Origin: Xenorhabdus thuongxuanensis
GTDB taxonomy: Bacteria > Pseudomonadota > Gammaproteobacteria > Enterobacterales > Enterobacteriaceae
DNA length: 64,000 nucleotides
Direction: 5' to 3'
Assembly (NCBI RefSeq): GCF_001908095.1
Contig: NZ_MKGR01000011.1
Location: 53,546-117,545 of the forward strand
In this document: positions 1 to 8,583 of the stretch, piece by piece
Layout: each line of letters starts with the position of its first letter
Position numbering within the stretch: the first letter of the stretch is position 1
Made by a program: the position numbers and the translations under genes
Notes under the pieces: generated by a model
What the model was told of the DNA's origin: nothing
The model's database searches: none
Seen by the model: the letters and a program-made list of their open reading frames with translations, nothing else

Positions 1-255
1 AGAGGAAAATTTACCAATATCATGCAGTACCAGAAAAAATGCAAACAGGTTTTGTAATGATTCTGGTGATAATTTCAAAAAGTTTGCAAGGTCTTGTGTT
101 AATTTTTTGTGTGGTGCCAATAATAATCGACCTACTGCGGCAACATCTAGGCAATGATAGATCAGAAGATGATAGTTTTCTTCGGAATAGGGGTTTCTTT
201 TGGCTTTGCCCCAATATCGTGTGAGGTAACTAAAGTTATTTATTAAATTAGGCAT
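1..255 (-). CDS. cas3: Type I-E CRISPR helicase-nuclease Cas3, N-terminal part
   Basis: Only the first 85 codons are inside the window; the gene runs off the left edge. Read on the minus strand from the ATG at 255-253, the protein contains YWGKAKRN, then HLLIYHCLDVAAVG and ends at LHDIGKFSS, which matches the start of the HD nuclease domain of E. coli-type Cas3 (histidines of HCLD and the HD pair of LHDIGK). Cas3 is recruited by Cascade to R-loops, nicks the displaced strand and degrades target DNA. The gene points away from the CRISPR array to its right, so the remaining cas genes should lie left of the window. Whether the full gene is intact cannot be seen. Confidence 0.9.
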   Translation of the reverse strand, partial: MPNLINNFSYLTRYWGKAKRNPYSEENYHLLIYHCLDVAAVGRLLLAPHKKLTQDLANFLKLSPESLQNLFAFFLVLHDIGKFSS

Positions 256-308
256 GTTTTTACGTGGAAATAAAATTATAACCGAATCACATTAATGAGT
301 TGTTAGTG

Positions 309-746
309 TTATTCTTTGTGTTCTATATATTGGCTAAATCGAAGTAAATAACCATCTGGATCTTGAACGAGGAATTCTCTCTGACAGATAGTAGTATCGC
401 CTATACAGTAATAATTATCTTCCAGCGGACGATAAAGTTCTATTTTGTTAATTACAATGTTTTCCAGAATTGGTGAGACATCATCTACTTCAATTTGCAA
501 ATTAATACCACGTCCTAACGGTTTATTGAGTTCTCCGGTATTCCAACCATTTTCATGAAAAGCTTCCAACATTAATTGTGCCTCACCTAAGCACAAATAA
601 ACAAAACTGGGTTCTTCTCGTTGGATTAATATTTCGAAACCCAATATTTTCTGATAGAAATTGAGTGAAGCATAAAAATCGCTTACAGTAAGTTCTGGCA
701 CCATACGATTCCAGTAAGTTTTTTCTGTTGTAATGCTTATGCTCAA
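309..746 (-). CDS. VOC-family protein (glyoxalase/bleomycin-resistance type)
   Basis: A 145-residue protein with the single-copy vicinal-oxygen-chelate pattern: an N-terminal PELTVSDFYASLNFYQKILGF helix-strand segment, a central EVDD stretch and a C-terminal REFLVQDPDGYLLRFSQ strand typical of bleomycin-binding proteins. Such proteins dimerise and either bind glycopeptide-type drugs or act as small metal-dependent enzymes; the substrate cannot be read from the sequence. It lies 53 bases upstream of cas3 on the same strand and may be cotranscribed with it, but it is not a known Cas component. The start at 746 gives the usual family length. Confidence 0.75.
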   Translation of the reverse strand: MSISITTEKTYWNRMVPELTVSDFYASLNFYQKILGFEILIQREEPSFVYLCLGEAQLMLEAFHENGWNTGELNKPLGRGINLQIEVDDVSPILENIVINKIELYRPLEDNYYCIGDTTICQREFLVQDPDGYLLRFSQYIEHKE

Positions 747-1402
747 GATGTTTTCCTATGTGATTATATTATTTTAAAATATAGAGTAAGGTAAAAAGTT
801 AGTTAAATAATTTATGTTAACAACAGATTTGGAGAATTTACCCTATTTTATACTGTGTTATCACTAATATTTTGTCTTATATGGAATATTGATCACATTC
901 ATAATAATGCGAACAGTCCTATAGCATCATAATGATTTAAATTTTGATGGTTCTATTTATAGTGACTTGTAACAATTTCTGAGTGGTTTTATCTAATAAT
1001 ATTTTATTTTTATGGGTTGTTTTTCTTTTCATGTATCTAATTTCTTATTGAAGTTGAATTTCAAAAGTTAACTGGGTTTGAAACTAGCAGTGCTTTTTGC
1101 ACCAATTATACAATGTACTTTTAAATATTTCCTTTATCTTATCCAGGAAAGAAACACTGATGTTGTGAGGTGGTGGCATTTTTTCTTGGATAGCTAAATT
1201 TTGTTCAGGTGAATAACGTTTCATAGTTTATCTATCATGAGTGTTTTTGTATGTGTGATATCTTGAAAAGTATAGTTGATATTTACAGAAAGCCAAATTT
1301 TTTCTCAATTTCAGACAAAAAAGAAAAAAATAACTTAAAAGAATTAGGGAAGATTATTATTTATTCAAGTATGTTGGTGTATAGAATTAGATATCTGAAT
1401 CG
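747..1402. other. AT-rich spacer between VOC gene and CRISPR array
   Basis: About 650 bases, strongly AT-rich. The only recognisable content is a transposase relic on the minus strand (1084-1224). A plus-strand reading frame at 1251-1439 runs into the degenerate CRISPR repeat and looks fortuitous. Confidence 0.6.
1084..1224 (-). pseudogene. IS transposase OrfA (HTH) relic
   Basis: A 46-codon frame that starts MKRYSPEQNLAIQEKM, continues with PPPHNISVS and ends KSTLYNWCKKHC. This resembles the N-terminal helix-turn-helix of IS3-type OrfA proteins (MKRYSPEQ..., LPPHN..., TLYNWR). The segment where the recognition helix should be is degenerate, and no downstream OrfB is visible, so this is a decayed fragment. 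Identification is by resemblance only. Confidence 0.6.
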
Positions 1403-2840
1403 ATATTTATCCCCCGTATTTACGGGGAACATAGATTGATACTCAGATAGAAACGAAAATAATAACGGTTTATCCCCGTACTCACGGGGAACACGGGCAA
1501 AACAATACAACTATAATTAAAGCTGCCGGTTTATCCCCGTACTCACGGGGAACACATATGAATTGAGCATTTGTAGAGGATATTATTCGGTTTATCCCCG
1601 TACTCACGGGGAACACGAACTAGAGAAGGATTCGATTTTTGAGCAAGCCGGTTTATCCCCGTACTCACGGGGAACACCAAGGCAAACCCCTTGCCCGATT
1701 TCCTCGGTGCGGTTTATCCCCGTACTCACGGGGAACACCCTGTGTCGCGGCTGTCGGATGGCATAGGACGCGGTTTATCCCCGTACTCACGGGGAACACG
1801 ACTATCCCTACCTCAAGGGCAATATCAAGATCGGTTTATCCCCGTACTCACGGGGAACACGCGCTTGAAATCCCAGACGCCGCATAAAAGGAAGGTTTAT
1901 CCCCGTACTCACGGGGAACACTCTGAAAGGTAGTTTTAATGCGATGAAAGATTACGGTTTATCCCCGTACTCACGGGGAACACGATTATTTTGATAGCTG
2001 TCTGGGTAACGTTCCCGGTTTATCCCCGTACTCACGGGGAACACATATTACAAAAGACAAGAAAGAAAAGATCCCCCGGTTTATCCCCGTACTCACGGGG
2101 AACACGTATGGGGAATGATATTTTATTCCCCGGACAGGAGGTTTATCCCCGTACTCACGGGGAACACACATAATAAGCCAGCACTGATTTAGCGCTGAAC
2201 GGTTTATCCCCGTACTCACGGGGAACACATTTTTTCAGCGCTGGAATGTTGCAGAAGTGCCGGTTTATCCCCGTACTCACGGGGAACACTCGTTCCCCAC
2301 TGGCTCGCTTTCCAGTATGATCGGTTTATCCCCGTACTCACGGGGAACACGACTGGCTCATGGTCGCTGAGGTTTTATCAAATGGTTTATCCCCGTACTC
2401 ACGGGGAACACCGTAATGATACATCTTTCATGCACTCTTTTAACGGTTTATCCCCGTACTCACGGGGAACACCGTCGTGAACATTCTGTTTAGACTATCC
2501 CGCTCGGTTTATCCCCGTACTCACGGGGAACACCTCCCATTCCGAAATGTTCTTGTTCATGCCGACGGTTTATCCCCGTACTCACGGGGAACACGGAACC
2601 GCGTTCGTAACGCCCACCAGCCCTGAGCGGTTTATCCCCGTACTCACGGGGAACACGCATAAGCAATCTTGTCGCGGCTAATTCTGAGGCGGTTTATCCC
2701 CGTACTCACGGGGAACACTTCCTGTTTGTCGGTGAGTGCCATTTTATTTCCGGTTTATCCCCGTACTCACGGGGAACACATAACCTCCCTGTGTAAATAT
2801 CATCCATGTAACGGTTTATCCCCGTACTCACGGGGAACAC
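1403..2840 (-). CRISPR. Type I-E CRISPR array, 23 intact repeats plus one degenerate terminal repeat
   Basis: A 29-base repeat (plus strand starts CGGTTTATCCCCG and ends ACGGGGAACAC) recurs at 1466, 1527, 1588, 1649, 1710, 1771, 1832, 1893, 1955, 2016, 2077, 2139, 2200, 2261, 2322, 2383, 2444, 2505, 2566, 2628, 2690, 2751 and 2812, with 32-33 base spacers. A degenerate copy with one extra base and substitutions lies at 1403-1432. By analogy with the E. coli repeat (GTTCCCC...GGGATAAACCG) the array is transcribed on the minus strand, so the leader is right of 2840 and the decayed repeat marks the old end. Repeats at 1893, 2139 and 2383 differ at the spacer-adjacent base. The spacer at 1861-1892 matches the siderophore NRPS gene in this window. 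Confidence 0.98.
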
Positions 2841-3040
2841 TCTAATTCTACCCATCTGTTTTATAAAATCTTTTTAGGGCAGAAAAATCCTACCATTTTT
2901 TAGCCTATAAAATCAGTCAAATTTTCCCTTTCATTCTTCTGATTTACCATCTGTGATGCAGATCTCCTTTAATTCGTATTTTTAACTCTTATTTATCAAT
3001 TAATGAGATTCCCATCGCAGCAATAATAAAAAAAACAGTT
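2841..3040 (-). promoter_or_regulatory. Probable CRISPR leader
   Basis: AT-rich, non-coding sequence directly beside the last intact repeat, on the side expected from repeat orientation; it should hold the array promoter and integration signals. The outer boundary is a guess. From about 3040 to the gntR start at 3397 no gene is seen. Confidence 0.55.
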
Positions 3041-3396
3041 GGCCTTAACTTAACAACAAAGAGAATAAAACCATTAAAATTATTCAGTCACATTGAACAG
3101 TGGGGATATCTACCAGTATGTTGGTTGTAGTATATGCATATGCAGTCGGAAACTAAAAAGCGGGAGCTGGATATGGTTTTCAAAGTAGTATGATTCATTG
3201 AGTTATGCCTTAAGCTTGATGGAATATTCATTCAAGAGCGTATAAGTCATCACAATTTTAGCAATTGCTTATAAACGAGATGCGAGTGTATTAGCATTTT
3301 TCACTAGAAAGCGTGTTGTAATGATGTATAAATATGTTAAAACCGCGAGTTATTCCTCTCTACCTATCAATAACTGATTACATTACGTTGAAAATA

Positions 3397-4392
3397 ATGA
3401 AAAAGAAACGCCCAGCTTTACAAGATGTTGCCGACCTCGTTGGGGTCACAAAAATGACGGTTAGCCGTTTTTTACGTAATCCCGATCAGGTTTCTGAAGC
3501 GTTGGGAAAACGAATAGCGGAAGCTGTGGAGAAACTAGGTTATATCCCCAACCGAGTACCCGATATTCTTTCCAATTCCACCAGTCGTGCGATAGGTGTT
3601 TTGCTTCCCTCATTGACTAATCAGGTCTTTGCTGAGGTTATTCGTGGCATCGAGCATGTGACTGATCGCAATGGGTATCAGACTATGTTCGCCCACTATA
3701 GTTATTCTGCCCAGAAAGAAGAAGAACGTTTGCTTTCCTTGCTTTCCTACAATATTGATGGCTTGATTCTGGCAGAACGCACACACACACCCAAGACTTT
3801 GAAAGTGTTACAGACAGTTGGAATACCCGTTGTCGAATTGATGGACAGCGTATCGCCTTGCCTTGATATTGCAGTCGGAATCGATAATTTCGCAGCGGCT
3901 TGTCAGATGACGATGGCGATGATAGAACGCGGCTGCAAAAACATTATTTATCTTGGTGCACGGCAAGACGAGCGAACAATGATCCGTTTACAAGGGTTTG
4001 AAAAAGCGATGTACAGTGCTGGGCTTCAACCGAGAAAAATGATGACACCAATCAGCTCTTCCTATTCATTAGGCGCGCAGCTTTTGCAGGAATCCTGCCA
4101 GAAATATCCTGAAATTGATGGCCTGTTTTGTACGAATGATGATATCGCCATAGGGGCGATTTTCGAGTGCCAGCGACAGGGGATTAAAGTACCGGAAGAG
4201 ATTGCGATAGCTGGCTTTCATGGTCATGATGTCGGCCAGGTAATGACTCCCAGGCTTGCAAGCGTGCTGACTCCTCGTGACTTAATGGGACGTAAGGCAG
4301 CGGAATCCTTGCTCGCTCGCTTGAAAGGAGAGAAGCTGGAACAAACTTTGATCGATGTTGGGTTTACCCTTTCATTGGGTGAAAGTGTTTAA
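3397..4392 (+). CDS. gntR: LacI-family gluconate operon repressor GntR
   Basis: A 331-residue LacI/GalR regulator. The start MKKKRPALQDVADLVG is that of E. coli GntR; an in-frame ATG 21 codons upstream (3334) exists, but the helix-turn-helix (VADLVGVTKMTVSRFLRN) belongs at the extreme N-terminus, so 3397 is preferred. A periplasmic-binding-like effector domain follows (IGVLLPSLTNQVFAEV, NIDGLILAERTHTP, FCTNDDIAIGA, IAGFHGHDVGQVM). GntR represses gluconate uptake and phosphorylation genes until gluconate binds. It sits immediately upstream of gntK and gntU with tandem GntR-type boxes between. Confidence 0.95.
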   Translation: MKKKRPALQDVADLVGVTKMTVSRFLRNPDQVSEALGKRIAEAVEKLGYIPNRVPDILSNSTSRAIGVLLPSLTNQVFAEVIRGIEHVTDRNGYQTMFAHYSYSAQKEEERLLSLLSYNIDGLILAERTHTPKTLKVLQTVGIPVVELMDSVSPCLDIAVGIDNFAAACQMTMAMIERGCKNIIYLGARQDERTMIRLQGFEKAMYSAGLQPRKMMTPISSSYSLGAQLLQESCQKYPEIDGLFCTNDDIAIGAIFECQRQGIKVPEEIAIAGFHGHDVGQVMTPRLASVLTPRDLMGRKAAESLLARLKGEKLEQTLIDVGFTLSLGESV

Positions 4393-4498
4393 TTTTTGTA
4401 GCTCAAAATGATGTTTTCCCATTTTCAATTGCGATAAGCCTCACATTTTCCTTTTTTGGTGATCCTGATTGATTGCTCACTATCCTCTTCTGTTGTTA

Positions 4499-4528
4499 AT
4501 GTTACCGGTAATAAGTTACCAGTAACAT
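4499..4528 (+). promoter_or_regulatory. Tandem GntR operators upstream of gntK
   Basis: Two adjacent near-palindromes, ATGTTACCGGTAAT (4499-4512) and AAGTTACCAGTAACAT (4513-4528), match the GntR-box pattern (ATGTTACC-N-GTAACAT type). They lie about 85 bases before the gntK start and about 110 bases after gntR, the expected place for repression of gntKU. Confidence 0.75.
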
Positions 4529-4612
4529 TTAATGTGTAATATTTAATTTTATATTTTTTAATATAAATCAAATGGATATATAAGCGGTAAGATCTGTGTA
4601 AAGGAGTTTGAT

Positions 4613-5170
4613 ATGAGTGATACCCAACAGCCAAACCACGTTTTTGTATTGATGGGGGTATCAGGTAGCGGTAAATCCGCAGTTGCCAGTGGTGTTGCCC
4701 GTGAACTAGGGGCTGCGTTTCTGGATGGGGACTTCCTTCATCCCCGTGCCAATATTACAAAAATGACACAGGGTTACGCTTTGAATGATGGTGATCGTCG
4801 GCCATGGCTGAAGGCACTCAATGACGCCATTTTTGCTATGCAGCGCACCAACCATATTTCCTTGCTTGTGTGTTCCGCCTTGAAAAAAAGCTATCGGGAT
4901 ATGCTGCGTGATGGCAATAAAAACCTGTCGTTTCTCTATATGAAAGGAGATTTTGGCTTAATCGAGAACCGCCTGAAAGCACGCAAGGGGCATTTCTTTA
5001 AACCACAAATGCTAATCTCTCAATTTGAGACACTGGAAGAGCCGACCAGTGATGAAAAGGATGTCCATCACATTGATATCAAACCTGATCTTGATGAAGT
5101 CATCAAAAATGCGATTAAAACTATTGACCATATCCAATCTATTAACCGTATTAGTGAGGGGCATTCATGA
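4613..5170 (+). CDS. gntK: Gluconokinase
   Basis: A 185-residue P-loop kinase that phosphorylates gluconate to 6-phosphogluconate with ATP, feeding the pentose-phosphate and Entner-Doudoroff routes. The Walker A motif is GVSGSGKSA near residue 16, followed by LDGDFLHPRANI and GDRRPWL, characteristic of the GntK/IdnK family. The start is supported by an AAAGGAG ribosome site seven bases upstream. The stop overlaps the start of gntU (ATGA), so kinase and permease are translationally coupled. Length is usual for the family. Confidence 0.95.
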   Translation: MSDTQQPNHVFVLMGVSGSGKSAVASGVARELGAAFLDGDFLHPRANITKMTQGYALNDGDRRPWLKALNDAIFAMQRTNHISLLVCSALKKSYRDMLRDGNKNLSFLYMKGDFGLIENRLKARKGHFFKPQMLISQFETLEEPTSDEKDVHHIDIKPDLDEVIKNAIKTIDHIQSINRISEGHS

Positions 5171-6504
5171 GTACTGTAACTCTGGTTCTGACAGCCGTCG
5201 GCTCTGTTCTCCTGTTACTATTTCTGGTGATGAAAGCCAGATTACACGCTTTTATTGCCTTGATGCTGGTTTCTGTGGGCGCGGGGATTTTTTCCGGTAT
5301 GCCGCTGGAGAAAATCACCCAGACAATGCAAAACGGTATGGCAGGTACGTTGGGCTTCCTTGCTATTGTTGTGGCTCTCGGCGCAATGTTTGGCAAAATC
5401 CTGCATGAAACAGGTGCTCTTGACCAGATTGCCGTGAAACTGCTGGGTAGCTTTGGTGAAAAGCGTGCTAACTATGCATTAGGTGTTGCCGGACTTGTTT
5501 GTGCGTTGCCACTGTTTTTTGATGTGGCAGTTGTGTTGTTGATTGGCGTGGTATTTGCCGTTGCGCGTCGCACCAATGGCAATGTTGTGAAACTGGCGCT
5601 TCCATTGTTTGCCGGTGTTGCGGCAGCAGCAGCGTTTTTGGTTCCGGGACCAACGCCGATGATGCTGGCTTCCCAGATGGGAGCTGATTTTGGTTGGATG
5701 ATCCTCATTGGCCTGAGTGCCGCCGTTCCCGGCATGTTATTGGCGGGCCCGATATACGGTAATTTTATCAGCAAATATGTGACGCTGGATTTACCCAAAG
5801 ATCTGAGTACGCCAAGTATTGGCAAAAGCCAGATGCCTTCCTTTGGTTTCAGCCTGGCATTAGTATTATTCCCATTGATATTGGTGGGCTTGAAAACTAT
5901 TGGTGCACGTTTTGTTGATCAACAATCTACGCTATACCATTGGCTTGAATTTCTTGGTCATCCTTTCACTGCTATTTTGCTTGCTTGTCTGATGGCGATT
6001 TACGGGTTGGCGATCCGTCGTGGTATGAGCAAAGAGAAAGTCATGGAAATCTGCTCTGCGGCAATTCAACCTGCGGGAATTATTCTGCTGGTAACTGGCG
6101 CGGGTGGTGTATTTAAACAAGTTTTGGTGGATTCGGGTGTTGGGTCTGCATTAGGTAATGCGTTGATCGGTGCCGGCCTGCCAATCGCATTGGCGTGTTT
6201 TATTTTGTCGGGTGCGGTACGTGTGATCCAGGGATCAGCAACTGTCGCATGTTTAACCACGGTAGGGTTGGTTCTGCCAGTGATTGGCGAACTGGGCTAT
6301 TCCGGTGCGCAAATGGCGGCGTTGTCAGTATGTATTGCCGGCGGCTCCTTGGTTCTTAGCCATGTGAATGACTCTGGTTTCTGGCTGTTCGGTAAGTTTA
6401 CCGGTGCGACAGAAGCGCAAACCCTGAAAACCTGGACGATAATGGAAACTATTCTCGGCACAACCGGCGCGATTGTTGGTATGATCTACTTCGCTATGCT
6501 GTGA
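5167..6504 (+). CDS. gntU: Gluconate permease, GntU type
   Basis: A 445-residue inner-membrane gluconate:H+ symporter of the GntP family. It is hydrophobic throughout with about a dozen predicted membrane segments, and it carries family blocks such as LGAMFGKILHETGA, FLVPGPTPMMLASQ, VIQGSATVACLTTVG and SHVNDSGFWLFGKF. Over its length it resembles E. coli GntU more closely than GntT, starting with TLVLTAVGSVLLLLFLVMKA. It forms an operon with gntK through an ATGA overlap and is followed by a hairpin terminator. Expression is probably controlled by GntR. Confidence 0.93.
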   Translation: MSTVTLVLTAVGSVLLLLFLVMKARLHAFIALMLVSVGAGIFSGMPLEKITQTMQNGMAGTLGFLAIVVALGAMFGKILHETGALDQIAVKLLGSFGEKRANYALGVAGLVCALPLFFDVAVVLLIGVVFAVARRTNGNVVKLALPLFAGVAAAAAFLVPGPTPMMLASQMGADFGWMILIGLSAAVPGMLLAGPIYGNFISKYVTLDLPKDLSTPSIGKSQMPSFGFSLALVLFPLILVGLKTIGARFVDQQSTLYHWLEFLGHPFTAILLACLMAIYGLAIRRGMSKEKVMEICSAAIQPAGIILLVTGAGGVFKQVLVDSGVGSALGNALIGAGLPIALACFILSGAVRVIQGSATVACLTTVGLVLPVIGELGYSGAQMAALSVCIAGGSLVLSHVNDSGFWLFGKFTGATEAQTLKTWTIMETILGTTGAIVGMIYFAML

Positions 6505-6535
6505 TAGGTTAAAACTTTTTTAAGAGATTTTTAAT

Positions 6536-6566
6536 GGCACTTTATCCATCATAAGGTGCCGTTTTA
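6536..6566 (+). terminator. Rho-independent terminator after gntU
   Basis: GGCACTTTAT pairs with ATAAGGTGCC (6551-6560) across a five-base loop with one G-T pair, followed by GTTTTA. It lies about 30 bases after the gntU stop. Confidence 0.75.
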
Positions 6567-6751
6567 CACGATTTCTTATGTTATCCACGTTTGTTAGGCT
6601 CTGGTTAACCATTTATCGTTGGGAAAAAGAATGTAATTCTGAAGGGAATTATAGTATGGAATTTATCAATGTTGACAGTAGATAATATAGAAATAGATTC
6701 TAAAAAATAATCCACCTTGTAATTAATACAAAGTGGATTGTTGGGAGAGTG

Positions 6752-7525
6752 TTATTGGATAGCTAATTCCTGAGCCTGTGAAATCAGCTTCTTGTTGCCA
6801 TTAAATACTCGGTGTAAATAGCGATTATAGTTAGATCCCAGTTCAGAATAGCCATTGAGATTATCAATCAGCTTACCGGTATTCAGCGGTTCCTGTGTTG
6901 TTCTCTGTTTTGCACGTGAAGAACGCAGTGACTCATAAGCACGGTGCGTATTCAGGTTTTTCATATAGGCAATAACGGAAGCATCAATGGTAGGGTAAAC
7001 TGAATAACCTTTGACTTTTCCTTTCTTTTTGCCGCAAGAGCTACAACGCATTCCAAACAAATTATTATTTTTTTTGGCGAGTTCTGATGTTCCCCAACCC
7101 GATTCAGCCGCTGCCTGAGTGGCAACAAAATGGGTGGGAATAATGTCAACCCGACTTAGCAGATTATTCCAATTGACCTGTTTTGGTGAATTGCAGGTCA
7201 TTTTGTAATCCATGCAGATCTTTTTCAATCGATTACTATCCTGTACAGACCAATGATGATTCTTTTGGTGTGACAGGAGCCATTTGCGGTCTCGCATAAT
7301 CTTTTGATTATGTTGATCAATTACAGGGACAATAATATTTAAAAACGCTTTCTTCCGAGGTGTACCTGAAGGGTATTGTCGCAAATCAGGCAAACTTACT
7401 TGCATGCCATCGTGAGAATACTCTTGCACTTTTGAGGTACTGGTCGAGGCATGGCTCAGACCGGTAAAGATTAATGAGATAAAGAAAGCGAAGACCGCAC
7501 TTGTCCTCATCATTAGAGAGGGCAT
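6752..7525 (-). CDS. bax: Bax-family exported glucosaminidase-fold protein
   Basis: A 257-residue protein with a hydrophobic N-terminal segment ending around SHAS (residue 27), consistent with a signal peptide, and a glucosaminidase domain. Blocks typical of E. coli Bax are present: LPDLRQYPSGTPRKKAFL, VDIIPTHFVATQAAAESGWGTSELAKKNNNLFGMRC, NLNTHRAYESLR and LNGYSELGSNYN. The AAESGWGTS motif carries the likely catalytic glutamate of this peptidoglycan N-acetylglucosaminidase-like fold. It appears to be transcribed alone. The physiological role of Bax is not well established, and periplasmic cell-wall trimming is an inference. Confidence 0.9.
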   Translation of the reverse strand: MPSLMMRTSAVFAFFISLIFTGLSHASTSTSKVQEYSHDGMQVSLPDLRQYPSGTPRKKAFLNIIVPVIDQHNQKIMRDRKWLLSHQKNHHWSVQDSNRLKKICMDYKMTCNSPKQVNWNNLLSRVDIIPTHFVATQAAAESGWGTSELAKKNNNLFGMRCSSCGKKKGKVKGYSVYPTIDASVIAYMKNLNTHRAYESLRSSRAKQRTTQEPLNTGKLIDNLNGYSELGSNYNRYLHRVFNGNKKLISQAQELAIQ

Positions 7526-8060
7526 TGCTTCTCCTCTTTTTATTACTCTGGATAAAAATTAGACGAATACTAACAGAGCAAGTAAGATATAGCTACTGTT
7601 ATTCGTGATTCATAAGTTTCGTTTCTGTAACGAATATTAGCACCTTACTGACAAATATCTATATTTTTTATTTTCCAGAGTAAATTAATGTAATAAATAT
7701 TATGATTTTATCTGGTGAAGAGTGTTATTTACATTATATTTTATGATATTATTTTGCTTGTGGATCCAACTTAAATTAATAACTGATTTTTACTTAACTA
7801 TATGTTATTAATTGGATATTACCTAATTTAACTTAGCTATCGTAGGGGGGTGAATTTTTGCTTTATTGTAGTTATTGTAAATTATTTAATTGTTCATTCT
7901 TGGTTATCTATTTTTCTGGCTTGTTTTAAGTTTTTCATCTGAATTTCAATATTATAAAATGACATTAATATATCATAAAAAGTAATATTTTTACTGAAGA
8001 AAATATGTCAATTAACATCATGATGGTGAGATTATTTTCTGGTTGGGGAGTGAATTGTTT
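7526..8060. other. AT-rich intergenic region upstream of bax
   Basis: About 540 bases of very AT-rich sequence. It should hold the bax promoter close to 7530-7600. No reading frame, RNA gene or repeat was recognised. Confidence 0.5.
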
Positions 8061-8061
8061 T

Positions 8062-8088
8062 AAAAGAATCAGGGAGCCGAAGCCCCCT
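8062..8088 (-). terminator. Terminator of the DUF3761 gene
   Basis: Read on the minus strand, AGGGGGC and GCTCCCT (8071-8088) pair across a stable TTCG tetraloop and are followed by GATTCTTTT. It lies about 35 bases past the stop of the gene at 8122-8457. Confidence 0.75.
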
Positions 8089-8121
8089 AATTGTTATGCA
8101 TGATAAAAAATCAACAAAGCT

Positions 8122-8457
8122 TTACAGCCATTTAGCAACACCACCGTGGCGAGAGCAGGCTCCCTTACGGGATTTACTCTTACTATAGCTACCATCTTTA
8201 CAAAGAGCTGTATTAGCGCCTTTTTTAGCTAAGTTATTGCTGTTTTTCTTCTTTGATATTTTTTGCTTTTTTACTTTTTTGGTAACTTTCTTCTCTAATG
8301 AATTAGCTTTGTTTTTTGCTGAGTTAACATTTTGTTCTACTGCCGTTGTCGTTTTTGAGGCGACTTCGGCTGAGGTTGATATTGCTGGCGCTGCAAGCGC
8401 TGCGCTTGAAAACAACACCAGTAATGCCGCAACTGATAACTTCAAGCTTTTCATCAT
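8122..8457 (-). CDS. Secreted DUF3761-type small protein
   Basis: A 111-residue protein. Residues 1-22 (MMKSLKLSVAALLVLFSSAALA) are a clear Sec signal peptide. The middle is a lysine-rich, low-complexity stretch (KKVTKKVKKQKISKKK) with a very high pI. The C-terminus, TALCKDGSYSKSKSRKGACSRHGGVAKWL, is the compact DUF3761 motif with two cysteines (CKDG...CSRHGG) that probably form a disulfide in the periplasm or outside. The function of this domain is not known. It is monocistronic with its own terminator. Confidence 0.75.
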   Translation of the reverse strand: MMKSLKLSVAALLVLFSSAALAAPAISTSAEVASKTTTAVEQNVNSAKNKANSLEKKVTKKVKKQKISKKKNSNNLAKKGANTALCKDGSYSKSKSRKGACSRHGGVAKWL

Positions 8458-8583
8458 ATAGTTCCTCTGATTAGAGTACTGAAACCTGAAATCTACTCTT
8501 GCAGTTTGGAGTATAGTTTTGAATGTTATGATTGCAAATTTAACGATAGAGAATAAAAAATAACGCTAGTATGGGGTGGTATT

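Noticed and set aside
1251..1439. 62-codon plus-strand frame before the array
   Set aside because: It runs into the degenerate CRISPR repeat and has no ribosome site or family resemblance.
2106..2138. Palindromic content in a spacer (GGGGAAT...ATTCCCC)
   Set aside because: Probably reflects the source DNA; no role for the array can be inferred.
1563..2228. Several open frames with repeated VYPRTHGEH or SPYSRGT units
   Set aside because: These are translations of the CRISPR repeats in different phases, not genes.
2168..2260. Nine bases shared between two neighbouring spacers (TTCAGCGCT)
   Set aside because: Too short to be meaningful; likely coincidence.
3334..3396. Upstream in-frame start for gntR
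   Set aside because: It would place 21 extra residues before the helix-turn-helix; the GntR family starts at MKKKRP.
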